From positions 686,934 through 750,933 of the forward strand of contig BCIA01000001.1 in assembly GCA_001599815.1 (NCBI GenBank): a DNA stretch of 64,000 nucleotides, given 5' to 3'. The notes beneath the pieces were generated by a model, which did no database searches, had not been told where the DNA came from, and worked only from the letters and a program-made list of their open reading frames with translations. The DNA comes from Furcasterigmium furcatum (taxonomy: Eukaryota > Ascomycota > Sordariomycetes > Glomerellales > Plectosphaerellaceae). The translations under genes and the position numbers were made by a program. This document shows, in pieces, positions 34,226 to 46,653 of the stretch; the stretch's first letter is position 1; every line of letters begins with the position of its first letter.

Positions 34226-35658
34226 TCAGCGAGGCCAGTCGTTCCCGCTGCCACCTTCGATGCTGCCGCGAAGATTTCTGCTCGACGCAGAGGACACGAT
34301 CGGTGTCAGGTCACTGCTGTTGTTCATGGCGGGCATGACCAGTGGAGGTAGCGTCCCTCCGTTCGACGCCGAGGGGGCAGGGCGGCTGCCGCTTGCCCCA
34401 GTGCCAGCCTCAGCCCCTGACCGCTGACCGCTCGGCAAGGCTCCGTACGGTTCACTTCTTAGAGGCAAATTGTCCAGATCGAACCGTCGAGAACACCCGT
34501 CCTCCATGTGCCTAGGTAACTGCGTTAGTCCGTGTCTCTGTTGACTAGGGAATGAGGGCAAAGCTGGCTGGCTGCCTCTCCTACTCACCTGCGGAGCGTG
34601 TCTTTCCTGGCGAACAGGCGTCCGCAGTAATCACACCTGTGGTTTCTCTCCTTGGTGTGCACGCTCTGGTGGTGTCTCTGCAGGTCTGTCTTCCTGACAA
34701 ACTTCTTGTCGCAGCCATCCACCTGGCAGGGGAACGGGTACTCGCGCCTCTCGTCGTGAGTTTCCAGGTGCGCCTTGTAGTTGTAACTCCTGCTGAAGAG
34801 CTTACCGCATCCCTGGACATCGCACTGGTAATTGGCCTCTTCCCGAGTCGTCAGCCGGCGCTGGGACTTTCGCGGCTTTGCAGTCCTCGCGTGTTGTTGC
34901 TGCTGCGGCTGCGCTTCTTGGTCGCCCGCTGAGTGACTCGACGACCCCTGGTACGGCGATTGGTCCTGGTGGCCTTGTACCCTGGACCAGCCGGGCAGAT
35001 GCTGCTCGGCCAAGTAGTTCGAGTGGCTGCTCCCTGAATACCCAGAGGGCTCAGCTCCATATGCTGGGCGCGACATGACGAAATGAGGAGAGTCCGCGTG
35101 GCTGTAGTCAGACGGGTCTTCTGTTTTGGTCTTCGGTCCGCCGCCGCCGCCGCCGCCGCCGCCGCTGCCGTGGAGGAAAGACAGGGAGGCTCTGGAGGGC
35201 CCTCGGGCATTCGTACGGGCAAATCCTGTGGAGTTGTGGTTTGGCGAATGCAGGGAGTTGGATCCGTGACCATGAACGTGTGTCGAGTATACCTCGTGCC
35301 CGTACGAGGCGTGAGGCGGCGAGTCGTAGCTAGCAAAGGGGTCATACTCGAGGGACAGGACGTTGGGGATGGCAGAAGAAGAAGAGGATGTCGTTGCCGC
35401 AATGCTGGGCGGGGGCCAGTCTGACGAGATCCTGCCATCCTGTGGTGGGGGTGCGGCGGGCGAGAGAGATTGGTCCGTGTGGTCCAGCGGATGTGCCATG
35501 GAACAGGACGACGGCCTTGCTCCCAGCAGAGGGCCTGTCTCGTACGGCTGATCCGGGAGAGCTGGAGAGGGGTAGTAAGCTGGAGGGCTCCCGGTGGAGC
35601 GGTTGGTATTTGGGGAGAACGTGGGCGACCTGGTCAACGACGGCGGTGTCAGGTCCAT
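34226..35658 (-). CDS. Three-finger C2H2 transcription factor, unknown targets
   Basis: Exons (minus strand) 35658..34589 and 34511..34226 give 451 aa. The first 270 residues are Ser/Pro-rich with a run of about ten glycines (GCC-type trinucleotide repeat, about 35137-35165). Three fingers follow: YQCDVQGCGKLFSRSYNYKAH (with LETH), FPCQVDGCDKKFVRKTDLQRH, and CDYCGRLFARKDTLRR-H-MEDGC. A 77-bp phase-2 intron interrupts the third finger just before its histidine; the branch site GACTAAC and the CTAG acceptor restore the RHMEDGC ending. The tail after the fingers is short and Ser/Gly-rich. I chose the start MDLTPPSLTRSPTF; the frame is open further upstream (to 35919) but that part is repetitive (SLSLSLS) and looks untranslated. 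Nuclear regulator by inference; I do not recognise the orthologue. Confidence 0.85.
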
Positions 35659-38480
35659 GACGGGTAGGGCCACGGGGGGATGCCAGCGCAGTCGCTCGGT
35701 CCGGAGACGTCTCGTTGCTGACGCTTTTGGTTGTCTGTTAGAAAGGGGCGTGGGGCATATAGCCTGACGGATCAGACTCAGGGAGAGAGAAAGGCTGAGC
35801 ACGGGTTGCAGAATCCGAAAGGGGGGGGAAGGGACAAAGTCAAAGATATACGCGGGTTGACCAACGGTTCCAAGACGCGGGCTCCGGGGTAGATCAGCCT
35901 GTGGCAACAGACAAGACACATATAGATATACTTAGACGGGACGGCAAAACTGGGGTATAGAGTTTGGCAGAGGGTCCATACACATGAAGAAGGAGAGACT
36001 CGGTGTGCCGATCGCCGTCCATATGAGTTCCCTATGAGAGAGACAGCCTGGCAACCTGGGTGGTGAGGCCCCAGTACATACTGAGTGCGGTTGTTGGCAA
36101 TGGCTGGGGGTGGCAACAACAAGGCAGGGGATGCCGGAGCGACACGGGAAGCACGAGAGCGGGCCCCTGGATAGACATTGCGGGTGGCAGACGGGGATGA
36201 GAGGAGGCAGAGAGAGTCCAGATGTGCTGGTGGGTGATGGGTGACGGGTGAATGAATTGCTTGGGAGAACCAACAGGTCAATTCGACAGCAGGGGTCAAG
36301 CAGCCTGGCAGCCTGGGCTGCCCCCCCTTTGAGCGTTGACGAACCAAGATGTTACATTGCAGATTGGCTGGTGCCAACGGCGGATCATGGCATGCACGGG
36401 TCGGCAGGATTGCTGGTGCTGTTGGTTCTATTTTCTCGCAATGATGTGTCTACCCCCTTCCGCCGATGCAGGCACATCTGGACCAAAGCGGCGGAATACG
36501 GCCGGCGGAACGCGTGTGGGACGCAGAAAGGGGAAGCCCCTCTCAGGGGTCCATGCAAGCAAGGCCTTTCTAGAAAGCACTCGGGGAGAGAGAAGTATGG
36601 ACAGACAGACCGTAGCAGTACTACTTCCTCTCGATGCTGGCCGGCCGCGCCCACAGTCAGTCGGAATGGCTGCGCGGCAGGCTGGTACATATAAGACCAG
36701 TCCTTCGTCACGTCCGGCCGGAGGACGACGTGAGGTGACGTGCGGTCTTCTCCCACGCGCACGAACTGCTCATCCAGCCCCTCGCGCGCCTTGTTCCCGC
36801 CGACGATCCGGCGGTGGAGTCATCCGAACCCTGACGGTTGGCTTGGCTGTCGTGGGGCATGATCAGAGGAGCGCACCAACGCACCAAGGGCACCACCACC
36901 TCACCCCAGCTGTTGGCTTGGCGTAGAGCCGAGGCACAGGCAAACAGGCGGGCAGGAAGGATTGGGCTACATATGTAGACTGCCTATGTGCGAGTGCCTC
37001 CGAGTGCATTGCGTGCACCAACTTCATACGTCGTATATCGGGCTCCCCAGTTCCCGGATGAGATTGGCCTGCCAGTGAGTGGTGAGGTGAGGCTAAATGG
37101 AATAAACATCATCGTGGAACCGGCGCCGGGGCGGAAGGGACCCATGTCGACAGAGACGGCCCCAGCAGACGATGCCAGATGGGGAATGGCCGAGCTCAGG
37201 CACAGCACGGGCTCAGAGGCGATGACCTCGACACCATCATCGCCCTTTTTCTCCCTCGTCTGGCCACATCGCGCGTTTCGCGACCAGGTAGTTATGCCCC
37301 ATCCAGCATTGAAGGTGCAAGTAATTTCAGTGCCGGGGGTGATGGGACGTATGTACGTTGGCATTCCTTCGACAAGGCCGCAGATCCGTCATAAGTCCCT
37401 GTGTACCTGACCTTCGCACGCCGAAACCCGCTTGCGATTGTACCAGGGAGGCCTTCTGCTCCGCGGGGTCCAGAGTGCCATGCCTTGAGGTGCCACCGAC
37501 TACCGGCATCGCTGACGCCCGACGACATCCTACAATGCCACCCTAAGGTGCACAAGTACATAGATACGCTGTCTCGCACTTGCTAGCCGACAAAGACACG
37601 GACAGTGTGTCCCGATCTGCAGGCCAGCATCGGGCCGGAACAAGATGCCAGTCCGTTGGAAGCGCCATGTCAACGCAACCTTAGATCGAGCTTCGAATAA
37701 GTGAGGTGAGAAATCTGTTGACTTCAGGGAATCGATTTGAGTGCTTGCTGAACCTGTTATCATTTAGCATGACTGTGTCAAATCGACTTCCCTTTCGCTC
37801 TGAGATGTCCAGGCCCCCCCCCCCCCCCCCAAATTGCGGGATGGAAGAGCAATGTCCGACTAATTTGAACATGTCGTGTAACTATAGGTACACGACAAAA
37901 CTAGATATCATTTCCAAGGTAGTGGCGGAGAAGAATCCACTTCAATTCCAAAGATAGTTCCGAGTGTCGATCGAGGGAAGGGAAGCAAGGAAGCTCGAAG
38001 AAGCACGAGTGCAACCATGGGGCACTCGGTCTTCGATCCACAAATAATATTCGGCTTACTAAGTGCCTTCCTCGTGCCACGACCTGGCTGTCTATCCACG
38101 TGATAGCGTGCGTCTTTGGTAACTCGCCCCACTTAAACTGGCACGTCCCGGCCTCCCGTCATTATCTGCCTGTCGGATTCAAGTTGAAACAAAGACGCTC
38201 TCATCGAGGAAACACCTTCCCAACTGGTTGTCAGAGAGACTTCCGCCGGGATTCAGCGATCCAACCACTACTTCACTTGCCAGATCTCTCTTTGATGGTC
38301 AACTCATACCACTCTCGACAACGAAAACAACAGGATTCGCGGCAGCTCAGGCGGCAACCAGGTGGCAGCTGTCTTTTGCCTGCTTCCTCTTGCCTCGGCC
38401 CCTCAATCCGATAGGCGCCTTCCAAGGATCAGGATCAGACACTAATCGATCGCGGTCTGGCCGCCAACCCTGATACCAAG
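35659..38480. other. Divergent region between the C2H2 factor and RAD3
   Basis: 2.8 kb of upstream DNA for both genes. Two frames of about 130 aa overlap on opposite strands at 36984-37410, but neither has a motif or neighbouring exon. A C17 run lies at 37814-37830. No gene is supported. Confidence 0.55.
37814..37830. repeat. Homopolymer C17
   Basis: Seventeen consecutive C in non-coding DNA upstream of RAD3. Length may be unreliable in sequencing. Confidence 0.85.
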
Positions 38481-41304
38481 ATGAAATTCTTCATCGAGTG
38501 CGGAGGTCCCTTCTTGACCGGAATCTTGAAACCATAGCTGACCCATGTCACAGCGACCTGCCGGTGCTGTTCCCGTACCCGAGGATATACCCGGAACAAT
38601 ATGCGTGAGCTCTTTCCTCCAATATCTTGTAGTGCTTCTATGCTGACAGCCAGACGAAAGCTACATGTGCGACCTGAAGAGTGAACCCCCCCCCCTCGTC
38701 ATAAATTTCCGAGTCGAGCTGATGCCCTTTAGAAACCCTGGATGCAGGAGGTCACTGCGTCTTGGAAATGCCCTCCGGAACAGGCAAAACCGTGTCGCTG
38801 CTTTCGCTCATTATTGCTTATCAGCAACACTACCCTGAGCACCGAAAGCTGATCTACTGTTCTCGTACATTTAATCACCCTTCATTTTCATCGAGCGAAC
38901 CCTGCTAACTCACTCATAGGTACCATGTCGGAGATCGAAAAGGCGCTTGCTGAGCTCAAAGCTCTGATGAAGTACCGAACAGACCAGCTGGGGCAAGAGG
39001 AGGACTTCAGGGGCCTTGGCCTTACCAGTCGCAAAAATCTCTGCCTCCACCCCTCTGTAAAGCGTGAGAAAAGCGGCGCAGTGGTGGATGCCCGCTGTAG
39101 AAGTCTCACAGCCGGCTTCGTCAAGGAGAAGAAAGAGAAAGGCGAAAATGTGGAACTTTGTGTCTACCACGACGTGAGTTGCTGCTGACTCCCCCGACGG
39201 CCTGGCGAGTTTTCGGGCTGACCCTGCCAGAATCTCGACCTTCTAGAACCCCACAACTTGATACCCAACGGAGTCTGGACCCTCGATGACTTGCTTCGCT
39301 ATGGAGAAGAGCGGAAACAGTGCCCTTACTTCACCTCCAGACGCATGGTGAGTCCCTGTCCTGTCATGTTTCCCACCCCACCTGAGGAGGTGTGACTGAC
39401 CTCCTTCAGATGCAATACTGCAACGTCATCATCTACTCGTACCACTACCTCCTCGACCCCAAGATTGCAGAGAGAGTATCACGGGAGCTCTCTAAAGACT
39501 GCATCGTGGTTTTCGACGAAGCTCACAACATAGATAACGTGTGTATCGAGTCGCTGAGCACAGACATCACCGAGGACTCCCTACGCAGGGCAGCGAGAGG
39601 AGCGAACAACTTGGAGAAGAGAATCTCCGACATGCGAGAGACTGATCAGCAACAATTGCAAAATGAGTACCAGAAACTCGTCGAGGGCCTAAGAGACGCC
39701 GACGAGGCTCGCCAAGAAGATGCCTTCATGGCAAATCCAGGTACTTGACATCTTCACCTGCAGTGGCTACCAAAGGGACAAAAATTCACCAATTCGCAGC
39801 CTTGCCGGATGACCTACTCAAGGAAGCTGTCCCCGGAAACATACGGAGAGCTGAGCATTTCGTTGCCTTTCTCAAGAGGTTCATCGAGTATCTCAAGGTA
39901 CAACCAATGCCTCGCTCTTGCTGTGAATAGTGCTAACACACCAGGGTTCCTCAGACCCGAATGAAAGTCAGAAACACCACATCGGAAACTCCACCATCCT
40001 TCCTCGCTCACCTCAAAGAGTTCACTTTCATCGAGAAGAAGCCACTGAGGTTCTGCGCAGAGCGCTTGACCTCCCTCGTAAGGACACTGGAGTTGACGAA
40101 CATCGAGGACTATCAGCCGCTGCAAGAAGTTGCTACCTTTGCAACTCTCGTGGCCACCTACGAGAAGGGCTTCCTCTTGATTCTGGAGCCATACGAATCA
40201 GAGACTGCCGAGGTTCCCAACCCAGTCCTGCACTTCACGTGCCTGGATGCCGCCATCGCCATACGGCCGGTGTTTGACCGCTTCAGCTCCGTCATCATCA
40301 CATCAGGCACAATCTCGCCACTGGAGATGTACCCGAAGATGCTTGGTTTTTCCACCGTTGTCCAGGAGTCCTACAGCATGACGCTGGCCAGGCGATCTTT
40401 CTTGCCCATGATTGTGACACGAGGGAGCGACCAGGCTTCCGTATCGACGAGTTTCCAGGTTAGGAACGAGCCGAGCGTTGTTCGGAATTATGGCAATCTC
40501 TTGACCGAGTTCGCCAAGATCACCCCTGACGGCATGGTGGTCTTCTTCCCGTCTTATCTCTACATGGAGTCCATCATCAGCATGTGGCAAGGCATGGGGA
40601 TTTTGGATGAGGTTTGGAAATACAAGCTGATTCTCGTCGAGACCCCCGATGCGCAGGAAACATCACTGGCGCTCGAAACATATCGTACTGCCTGCTGCAA
40701 CGGTCGTGGCGCAGTCCTGCTGTGTGTCGCCCGAGGCAAGGTATCTGAGGGCATCGATTTCGACCACCAATACGGCCGCACGGTGCTGAACATTGGCGTG
40801 CCCTTCCAGTACACCGAGTCCCGAATTCTCAAGGCCAGGCTCGAGTTCTTGCGAGAGACGTATCGAATCCGTGAGAACGACTTTCTCTCCTTCGACGCCA
40901 TGCGCCATGCTGCTCAGTGCCTCGGGCGTGTGCTGCGAGGTAAAGACGATTACGGTATCATGGTGTTGGCTGATCGCAGATTTCAAAAGAAGCGTGCACA
41001 GCTGCCCAAGTGGATCAACCAAGGCTTGCTAGACGCCGACACCAATCTCAGTACCGATATGGCCGTCAGCAGTGCGCGTCGTTTCCTCAAGCAGATGGCC
41101 CAGCCTTTCCGGGCTAAGGACCAGGAAGGCGTCAGTACGTGGAGTTACGCGGACCTCATGAAGCACAAGGAGCAAAAGGACCTGGATCGAATCCAGGAAC
41201 TAGAGGAGGCGGCTGCGAGGCGAGAAAATCAGGCTGCAGGGGATGAGTATGGAATGGACGACGAGGAGTTTGAGAATGATCTCATGGAGATCGATGGTTT
41301 CTGA
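38481..41304 (+). CDS. RAD3: Rad3/XPD DNA helicase, TFIIH subunit
   Basis: Nine exons: 38481..38497, 38554..38604, 38661..38680, 38733..38864, 38920..39173, 39231..39347, 39410..39740, 39800..39897, 39955..41304. The product is 789 aa (yeast 778). It is an ATP-dependent 5'-3' helicase in TFIIH, opening DNA in nucleotide-excision repair and supporting Pol II initiation. Seen: N-terminal MKFFIDDLPVLFPYPRIYPE, Walker A PSGTGKT with K48 as in yeast, four Fe-S cysteines (CLHP, ARCR, LCVYHD, QCPYF), DEAH box VVFDEAHNID (about 233-236), YSYHYLLDP, SGTISPLEMYPKMLGF, GKVSEGIDFDHQYGR and the motif VI helix AAQCLGRVLRGK. Eight introns of 52-62 bp crowd the first 1.5 kb. The second needs an AAAG acceptor to keep YAYMCDLK in frame. 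The first ATG at 38481 is fixed by homology. Confidence 0.96.
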
Positions 41305-41590
41305 GCAGAAAAGCCAAGATGTTTTCTGTCTACACTCAAGCTACGAGCATTGACTTGCCTCGAACTAAAATCGGAATATTAGAAGTATTCTGCTCTACCT
41401 TTGAGCTAATGAGAACTGTTCATATGTCCAATCGAAGAGGACATTGCTCAGATGACGGTGGCACAAAATGGTGGCGCTCACTCCTCCAGATGGTACCCAG
41501 GTAGGGGAAGGAACAAATTGCGCCGCATAGGTATGCTCTAATACCAAGTCTGGTGCCCGCAACGCCAACGACACAAGAGAAAAGATCTAA

Positions 41591-44500
41591 TCAACCCGCC
41601 GTGCTCCCCAAGATGCGTTTTGCCGCCTTTTGAGACTTCATTGCTGGGACAGCGTGAGCCTTACCTGGCCTCCTTCCCACCTCCACGCACAGTAGACGGA
41701 TAAAGTCGCGGCTCGCCCAGTAGCTCGAGTGAGCGCTGAGCATGTTGAGGTACTGAATTTCTAGCGGCCCTCCGCTAGAGTGGAGGTAGTAGTCCACCTG
41801 CCCGTTGTCGTTGAGCAGGTACGCCTTGCGTTCGGCCAGCTCCTCGCGTGTGAAGTCGTGTACTTCGAGCTCGAGCTGCGAAGGCAGTCGGACCGGGGCT
41901 GGCTTTGATGGCGCTCCGTCCGCACTAGGGACCGGGGCCGCAACTCCAGGGATGATGTTCCTCATGGCATCGCCGACGTACTTAAACAGTGAGGTGGCTG
42001 TGCTGGGCACATAAGCCGTCTTCAGGCCAGCAGCGTACACGGGATCAATGGTACCATTTAGGAGGTAGGCGATAGGGTCTTCCTTGGCCAGGATATTGTA
42101 GATGTTGTCCACGGCCAGGCACCCAAAGGTCCCGGCTTCTGCCGTGACGTTCTTGGCGTGAACGTCACCAGCATCCGCGCCTGGCTTGAGTCTCCCTCGG
42201 CGAGGCATCAGTGCGCCCCTTTCCAGGAGTAAGAAAAAGCCTGCAGGACTACCGGCGAGGAAGAGATTTGTAGTGTCAAAATCAAAGAAGCTCGCCTGTG
42301 ATAGGGGAGATGAGAGATCCGGTGCTGGTACGCGATTCGGCTGCCTAGACAGAATATCGACAGCCATGGCGCTGCCCAAAGAGTGGCCGATGAGGTGGAC
42401 ACGGCCATGCTCGTGGAAGCCTGGGTTGTTGCGGCACCACAGCCGATACACACGATTTGCCTCCTTCACCATCGCCTCGATCATTTTGCCCTTGTGATGA
42501 GACATGTAAAACGGAATGTCGAACATGATATCGCTAATCATGCTCCGCACGGCAGGAATTGTGTTCGGCTCGATGTCTTTCAACCCAAAGCCGTCATGGC
42601 CATGGCTCGCTTTATCGTCGTCGGTCATGGGGCCGCCATCCTCAAATTTCAAGCTATGCCTCCAGTTGACCGGCAGAACCATGATGCCGTTCTGCCCCTC
42701 TCGCAACACACTCTGCACGAGAGGATTTCCGAGTTCCAGGTTAACTTCTCGCCGGAATGCATTGATGGCATGAGTGAAGTGGAAACTCTCGACTCTCTCG
42801 GCAAACTTTTGGCCAATGCCGTGGCAGACAAGTATGAGATCTGTAACCTGACCTCGGTCTTTCTGTGCCTTGCAGGCTGGGCAGACAGAGAGAGTCACGT
42901 TGTCATCGGATATGGCAGCCCCGGCCGGCTTGCTGGCTTTCTGGTTGTACTTGTTGCTGTGAATACGCTCCCATGCTTCACGGTCGAACCCTCTTACGAC
43001 AGGAATGCCGATAGTCATGCCCCTCATGATCTTGGCGACGGGTCTTCGGCCATAGTACGCGGAGGGCTTCAGACTGGGCTTGAGTAAGAAGGCATGATTG
43101 ACATCCTTGTAGATGACGTGATAGCTGGAGAAGCTCCTGTGAGTTGAGCTGGTCGGGTCGTGCCCCGGTTCGGGATCAATGGACCCCTGAGCAGCAGCTT
43201 CGCCACGGAAGCACCTGGCCGCACAGAACGGGTCTGTCGATATCACGGTGTCTTCAATGCCAGGGCTATCTCTGACATCCCGGTTGTCATCGGCTGGCCA
43301 CAGGCGATGGGATACTTTCTCTTCGCCCAACGGTCCAACGTCGATGGCGCATCGAAGCTCATCGCGCCATGTTTCAGTGTACGGGCGAAGCTCTCGGTAG
43401 CCAGCCTCTAGTTGATTTGCAACATCTGACGGGATCGGGATCATGGTGTCACTTAGTGAACGGTTAGCATGCGCTGACGACACTTGATTTTGAGGCGCCA
43501 TACCGATAGAACCATGTCGCCCGCATCACGACAGCAATGTCATTGACTGGGGACCAGTAGATGGGCTTCATCTGCAATGCCGGTATGGACACCATGTGCA
43601 ACCTAGAGATGCCGACAGCAACCTCCTTCGTGTCTCTCTCGCAGAATGCAGCCTCCTCTCTTGTACGGTTTACTTCGACATCTGCTACGGCCGGCTGGGA
43701 GGGCGGGACGGCTACTGTCTCGCTTGTCGGCAGCGAAGCTGGCAAGGAATCGACAGTCGGGTCAGGAGAGCCCACGCGAACGAATGGTTTGCCGGATATG
43801 CCATTGTCGATTATGGAACGAGGGCCAGACGTGGCGGGGATGCGTGACCGCGTGACCTCCTCAGGTACTCGTTGTGAGTTCGAGCGAAGCCGCGTCTGTC
43901 TGGGCTCTACAGCTTCAGCATGGGAAGACCCTGGCCTGACCATGGGCATAGAAACAGAGGCTGTGGGGCTGGAGCCGGCACGGGTCCGTCCGGAGGTTTG
44001 GGGGGTCTGGCCGGGTCGATCCGAAGGCGAAGCCTCCAGTGTGGCGATCTGGAGTAGTTTCAGCTCCATCATGATGGCTTGGATGACATTATCCTGGCCG
44101 AGCGAACCCTGCCGAGCTCTTGCAAGGGCACAAAACGCATTCTGGAGTTCCGACGAGGTATCCAGGTAGAGCTCTGGGCAGCAGACGGGCGCCGGCGTGG
44201 TAGGCTGCAGGCCGGAGCCGAGAGCAGAAGCCGACTGGGAGGGAAGGTCGCCGCCATGCTTTGTGAAGTGTTTGGTAGCCAGGTTTCGCACCAGCTGCGC
44301 CAGCCTCTCGCTGTTCGCTTTGGCGATGGGGGGGCTCAGCTTCCGCTTTGTCTTGGCCTCTTGGTGAACCTTCCCATCCTCGCTCGAGATGAGGGAAAGC
44401 CAGGCTCTTTCGAGGGCATTGTTGTCGCCGAGGGAGAAGGGCCGTATTCGACCTTTGACGGATTTGGGGTCAAAGGAGCCGGCAAGTGTGCCATGGGACA

Positions 44501-44785
44501 AGGGATCGTCGATCGGCAAGACGGAGGCTATCGACATCCAGAGTAAGTGATTGCCTTGCTTGTGCGGAAGGGTTCGGCGGGAGCTACTCGTCGTGTCTGG
44601 GGCGCAGGGACATGACGCAAGACTCCTGAAAAAACGAGAATAGGCGGGAATGAACTCGGGGATAACGTACTATAGAAGAACTGAGCATCGATCGATGGGG
44701 TATCGTCGAAGGCATCGGAGTCGGGTGGTTCGGACACGGGCGCGAGACGACAGTTCTGCCCGTAGGTGTGACTTGACGCAGCCAT
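41591..44785 (-). CDS. DDL1: DDHD-domain phospholipase (PA-PLA1 / yeast YOR022C type)
   Basis: Exons (minus strand) 44785..44671, 44527..43504 and 43451..41591 give 999 aa. The N-terminal start is MAASSHTYGQNCRLAP; after the first, longer intron (143 bp) the protein runs TSVLPIDDPL. The central region has RATWFYRDTMIPI, created by a 52-bp phase-2 intron with a TAAG acceptor, and ELRPYTETWRDELRCA. The lipase part contains LILVCHGIGQ, VNWRHSLKF and the nucleophile elbow HLIGHSLGSAMAVDIL (Ser near residue 733). The C-terminal DDHD domain has FLAGSPAGFF, NIYNILAKEDPIAYLLN, DYYLHSSG and AHSSYWASRDFIRLL. Family members hydrolyse phosphatidic acid and other phospholipids; the yeast protein is reported in mitochondria. 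The middle (about 130-330) is low-complexity and Ser/Pro-rich. The 3' end converges on RAD3 with about 290 bp between. Confidence 0.93.
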
Positions 44786-46653
44786 GATTGTCGACGATGC
44801 CTAGTCAGCTGGCCAAGTTATGGCGACACACGTCGGCTTGAGGCATGATTTGAGCAGAGGACGATGGGGTTTTATGGATGGTGGTTTGGAGCTATGGTGG
44901 ATTGAAAAGCCAGGCTGTAGCTTCCAGTGTTGACATTCGGAGAAATGAGAGACGGAGTCCCCACGATGACGTCTGCGGTCTGTTTGCCGGAGGGTCGATG
45001 GCTTATCAGCTTATCACCCTACCGTAGGTGTGCCTATCAGGGTCGCAACCTGGGCACCTCACCCAGCGACGGAGTGATTCTGCCGCCGTTTCACAGCATC
45101 GAGGTTTCAAAACCCCCCTTGCCCCCGACGTACAGTGCACATACTCCCTATCCAGACTGATTAGCTTGCTTACCCCGCTTGACCCGTGCGCGGACCAGGA
45201 CGCTAGCAGCTGGTTATGGGCTCAGCACAGCACCTGACCCAATCATTCAATGGGCCCTCTGCAGACAGGCGCCAGGATGGCCCATTGAATGAATCTGGAT
45301 AGCGTCGCACCTCCACACCATCCACCCACAAACACAGAAGGATTCAGATCAGATTCGGGGCCTCGCTGTTTCGGGCAGCCAAGACGCCCCTCCGAACTGC
45401 TTCCATAGCGACGAAGAGGACAGAATTGCAAGTAGGGGGATGGGGGTTGCGATGCATCGATCCTCGGTGGCGTGGCGGGGAGGGGACAGAAGAATGTCCG
45501 ACAGGCCAAGGAGGACAAGATTGATTTCCAGGCCCAGGCCAGTCCATCCGGCACTCATCGTCAACCGCCAAGAAGCAAGCATTTCCCTTCCATGTCCATT
45601 GGCACACTCGAGAAGGGGCTCATCGAAGGAGCAGCCATGCGGCCAGCCAGCGAGCCAGCGAGCCAACAAGCATGGAATCCATGATCCAACCGACCAACCA
45701 CCTGCTGCTGGGCCTGGTCACCAGCAGACCGAGGTGAGAGGTGACTGGCTGGGGCTTATTTAGACCGTGCCATCGATACCGTGTTGTCCCCGAACCCAGC
45801 AGCACGCACTGAGGTGCGAGCTCCGGGCCTCGAGCACCTTGCGCGACGACTCGCCTCATCGTTACTTACCCCTCTCTTCACTTGCCCTCCTCATCATCAC
45901 CAGGCTTGTCGGCGATTGTCTTCAAACCTTGGGGGACATTCTCATCCAGGACCTCTGTTATCGTCTCATCCGCCCCTGCGGTATTGTTTCAATCGAGCTC
46001 ACCATTTACCTATTGTACCATCGTCCATTTCCCTGGCTGGGCGCCCATCCTCCCTGGCTCCCGTCCCTGACACCATCGCCACGGGGCGAAAACGCCTTCG
46101 AAGCACCGCTTTGCTCTGCACAGAAGGGAGCTTTGTGCTACATAATCAACAGCTGGGCCATCGGTTCGAGCGTCCAGAGAACGATTAGAAGCATCTTTCA
46201 TCCGGCATCTCGAAACCAGCTGGCCCGTCACCGGCCTGACCCCCTGGCTTGCTTATCAGCATCACCCAGCGCGGCACCACATTCCATAGGTTGGTGATGT
46301 GCGATAACGCCCGCCTGCCGCTCCTCGCAACCACCGCAATCACTGTGCAATCCATTATCTTCTGCCGACCATTACAAAGGTGCGACTCCTCCCATTTTTT
46401 CCATCCATCCATCGTCATTTCCAACTACGCCACTTCTTTTCGTCCGGCGTGTCGCTCTCCTGTCCCTGCGGTTCGTCCTCGACTAACACGCTGTTGTTTG
46501 CCAGGCCGTTGCGTCCCTGAGGTTCGCTCAATTCGCAACCCCTCGTGACCATCTTGTGAAACAAACTCCGCTTTGCATCTTGTCCATCGCCGAGTCAAAT
46601 TGTTGTCTCTTCCTGTGGGCGTGAGGCCTTGACCAAAGCCAACAATCTCCAGC
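44786..46653. other. Divergent region upstream of the phospholipase and PPS1
   Basis: 1.9 kb without a supported gene. A possible 5'-UTR intron of PPS1 spans 46380-46504 (GTGCGA donor, gactaacac branch, CCAG acceptor). A short AGCC-type repeat lies at 45648-45668. A 176-aa frame at 45767-46297 has no motif and probably falls in the PPS1 leader. Confidence 0.5.

Noticed and set aside
35659..35919. Upstream extension of the three-finger C2H2 factor to 35919
   Set aside because: The extra 87 residues are repetitive (SLSLSLS) and derive from a GA/CT-rich leader.
36984..37410. Paired 126-aa and 140-aa frames on opposite strands
   Set aside because: Neither has flanking exons, a domain or codon bias favouring one strand.
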